Below the pieces are notes generated by a model. The model was not told where the DNA came from. It did not search any database and saw only the letters and a list, made by a program, of their open reading frames with translations. From Clostridiales bacterium (GTDB lineage Bacteria > Bacillota > Clostridia > Oscillospirales > JAAYOS01): 15,449 bases of DNA. Of this stretch, positions 13,639 through 15,449 are shown piece by piece; the first letter of the stretch is position 1; the number at the start of each line of letters is the position of its first letter. The DNA lies in assembly GCA_012521525.1 (NCBI GenBank), contig JAAYMG010000105.1, forward strand, positions 1-15,449. The letters are read 5' to 3'. A program made the position numbers and the translations under genes.

Positions 13639-15384
13639 TCAGCACCCCTGCCTCATGCTGTCGCTCAGGCTTCCGTCCGGGTTGCGCCTGAAGCGCGACA
13701 CGAACTTCCATCCGAGCTCTCCCTCGGAAGGATGCACGTCGTGGGCTTTGCCCTGCATCAGGACGAAGTTGTAATAGTCCTTCGGCTCCGGATCGTTGGT
13801 ATAGAAAATATGCCGAGTAAACCGATGGTCGGGATGCTCCGCGCAAGGCCGCAGTTCCACTACCTTATGCCCGCGGACCCCTACCGCGTCGGGTTCAAGG
13901 TCGTCGACCGTAGGCTCGATTGGAATGTTGTTGAACTCTTTCCAGAAATTATATGTTATTTCCTGGTTGCATCCTTTCCTGATCGGGTATTCGCTTTCGC
14001 GCGTTCCATAGAAATACATGACCGGAAGGGTATAGCGCTTCTCCTTTTGCCTTTCGAGCGCCGCCTTCATCGGTGCGAGGTTTTTCTCCGGGTCCTCCAT
14101 GCGGGGGATCGACATGTACGATGGCTCTTCCCCGTCTTTAGCCACCCTGGTGATGTACGGTGCTCCCCCCGGCATGCGGAAAAATTTCATCGTTGCGTAA
14201 GGAAATGTGGAGTCGATCGGGAACGCCGCGGCGACGATCTCGGGATGCGTGAAAGCGAACGTCATGGCCATACCGGCCCCGTTTGAGAATCCTGAGACAT
14301 ATATCCGCGTTTCGTCGACAGGATACTTGTTCTTAAGATATTTAATCAGCGCAAGATAATAGTCGATGTCACTGGGCAGGTCGGGATCAAGGTTTAAGTT
14401 CCATTTGAACCGGTCACTTGAGAAGGTATAGACGGTAATAAAGCCTTCGCGCTCGCCCAGCTCGTGCAGCTTTGCCATGTCGGCCGCCTTCAGCGGGTTG
14501 TCCGACATGCCGTGGCTAAACAGGACGAGAGGCACCTTTTTGTCCGGGTTTTTCCTGACGCTTTCGGGACAGGCCTCGATCCAGTCGTGGTCCAGGCCGC
14601 CGTTGTCCCCGAGACTGGTATCCTTTATATGCCATTCGAAGTTGCATTGGTCGGGAATTATCCTGCGGTCGACGTCTCCCCATACGGACGTGTTGGTACG
14701 CCTTATGATGCGGAAGAACTCCTGCCACATTATCTTCCCGGCCTCAGCATCTAAGTCCGTCTTATCCGACACGAGTACTTTCTGAAGCTTGTTATAGGCA
14801 CAGGCATATAGGCCGCCGCCTTGACTGTCTGCTTTGTTGGCCTTGATGTAATAGTCAATTGCTGCGCTGTCACCGTTAAGGATATATGCCGGCATGGGGG
14901 CCCAGGTTGCGCGCCTTATAGCCGATTCAGGCATTTCCCCGCCGACGGTGCAGATCGCGGCGGCGAGGGCATGGGAAGGATGGCAGGCGGCGAGGACGTT
15001 TATAAGCGTCGCTCCGCTTCCGAACCCTACCAGGTAGTGCACGTCTCCAATTACGCGCCATCCCTCGCTGAACTGACCGCCCGGAAGGGCGCTGCAGCTC
15101 AAAGCATTTATGAACTTTTCGTCAGGGCTCATTTCATCATCTTCGCTGAACTTCCATGCCTTGCCTATAGGATTCGGAAAAGCGACGACCGACTTCTCGC
15201 GGTCGACTATATGTTCAAGCCCGGCCTTCCTGATTATTTCGATCGCCGACGCCTCGGTGTCATCCTCGCGGAGAACAGTGATCGAAGAGGACTTCCAAAG
15301 CTCGTCGTAAGGCATGTCAGGCACGGCTATATATGCGCTCCTGATGCCGTCGGGAGTCTGCATTTCCCGGAATAACAGTTTCAT
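13639..15384 (-). CDS. Two-domain alpha/beta hydrolase, PHB depolymerase/feruloyl esterase-like C-terminal domain
   Basis: The 581-residue product seems to contain two alpha/beta-hydrolase units. The C-terminal one (about 280-565) resembles PHB depolymerase/LpqC-type esterases: VPLVLFSHG (284-292, oxyanion region), RIYVSGFSNGAG (360-371) with nucleophile Ser367, and GKAHDVH (545-551) with the catalytic His. The usual acid in GTAD is replaced by Glu463 in YGTRE. The N-terminal unit (about 105-175) has a nucleophile-elbow-like VGFGSGA (119-125), but the nucleophile position is Gly122, so it is probably inactive. No signal peptide is visible, so it acts inside the cell. The ATG follows GAAAGGGG with 6-base spacing. 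It is the first gene of a likely two-gene unit with the S12-like hydrolase. Its promoter is probably near or beyond the window end. The substrate is unknown. Confidence 0.85.
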   Translation of the reverse strand: MKLLFREMQTPDGIRSAYIAVPDMPYDELWKSSSITVLREDDTEASAIEIIRKAGLEHIVDREKSVVAFPNPIGKAWKFSEDDEMSPDEKFINALSCSALPGGQFSEGWRVIGDVHYLVGFGSGATLINVLAACHPSHALAAAICTVGGEMPESAIRRATWAPMPAYILNGDSAAIDYYIKANKADSQGGGLYACAYNKLQKVLVSDKTDLDAEAGKIMWQEFFRIIRRTNTSVWGDVDRRIIPDQCNFEWHIKDTSLGDNGGLDHDWIEACPESVRKNPDKKVPLVLFSHGMSDNPLKAADMAKLHELGEREGFITVYTFSSDRFKWNLNLDPDLPSDIDYYLALIKYLKNKYPVDETRIYVSGFSNGAGMAMTFAFTHPEIVAAAFPIDSTFPYATMKFFRMPGGAPYITRVAKDGEEPSYMSIPRMEDPEKNLAPMKAALERQKEKRYTLPVMYFYGTRESEYPIRKGCNQEITYNFWKEFNNIPIEPTVDDLEPDAVGVRGHKVVELRPCAEHPDHRFTRHIFYTNDPEPKDYYNFVLMQGKAHDVHPSEGELGWKFVSRFRRNPDGSLSDSMRQGC

Positions 15385-15449
15385 TCAAATCCCCTTTCCA
15401 ATGCTTTTTTACCTTTTATCCACTTATTTGCCGGCTATTTTACCAGCTA

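Noticed and set aside
1..15449. CRISPR array, tRNA, rRNA, prophage, toxin-antitoxin or defence genes
   Set aside because: No regularly spaced repeats, clover-leaf sequences, integrases, transposases or known defence motifs were found on either strand.

Overview
The window looks like chromosomal DNA of an anaerobic Gram-positive bacterium of the Clostridia type. The reasons are strong AGGAGG-type ribosome binding sites, short AT-rich intergenic promoters, simple hairpin-plus-T terminators, a Clostridia-style PucR regulator and a GTP-dependent PEP carboxykinase. This placement is inference; no rRNA or tRNA gene is present to confirm it. Eleven protein-coding features are supported, including one 5'-truncated by the window edge (rsmA) and one 5'-truncated gene (a carboxylesterase). 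There is also a short candidate gene remnant.

Left part (1-2790, plus strand): the end of rsmA (16S rRNA dimethyltransferase), then pckG (GTP-type PEP carboxykinase) behind an intergenic region with a perfect AT palindrome and repeated TTGCAATTTT boxes, closed by a strong hairpin terminator. Bases 2790-3056 hold no gene I can support.

Middle left (3057-4394, minus strand): a small zinc-ribbon protein and a stand-alone E2-like acyltransferase whose catalytic His is replaced by Glu. Each has its own candidate promoter. Divergent from them (4485-6318, plus strand) is a likely two-gene operon behind tandem promoters: an unrecognised charged protein and a two-domain GNAT-like protein.

Middle right (6411-9660): a cytoplasmic GH3 NagZ-like glycosidase on the plus strand converges with a PfkB sugar kinase on the minus strand. 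Both end at one shared bidirectional terminator. The pair suggests turnover of a sugar or cell-wall oligosaccharide, with the kinase as a possible downstream step. Between the kinase promoter and the next gene lies a short, frameshifted, protein-like remnant.

Right part (9612-15449): a minus-strand carboxylesterase retaining only its C-terminal half lies head to head with a plus-strand PucR-family regulator. Convergent with the regulator is a minus-strand pair of serine hydrolases: a two-domain alpha/beta hydrolase followed by a beta-lactamase-family (S12-like) esterase or peptidase. The PucR gene may control hydrolases of this neighbourhood, but this is inference from position. No CRISPR array, defence system, prophage or complete insertion sequence was seen.
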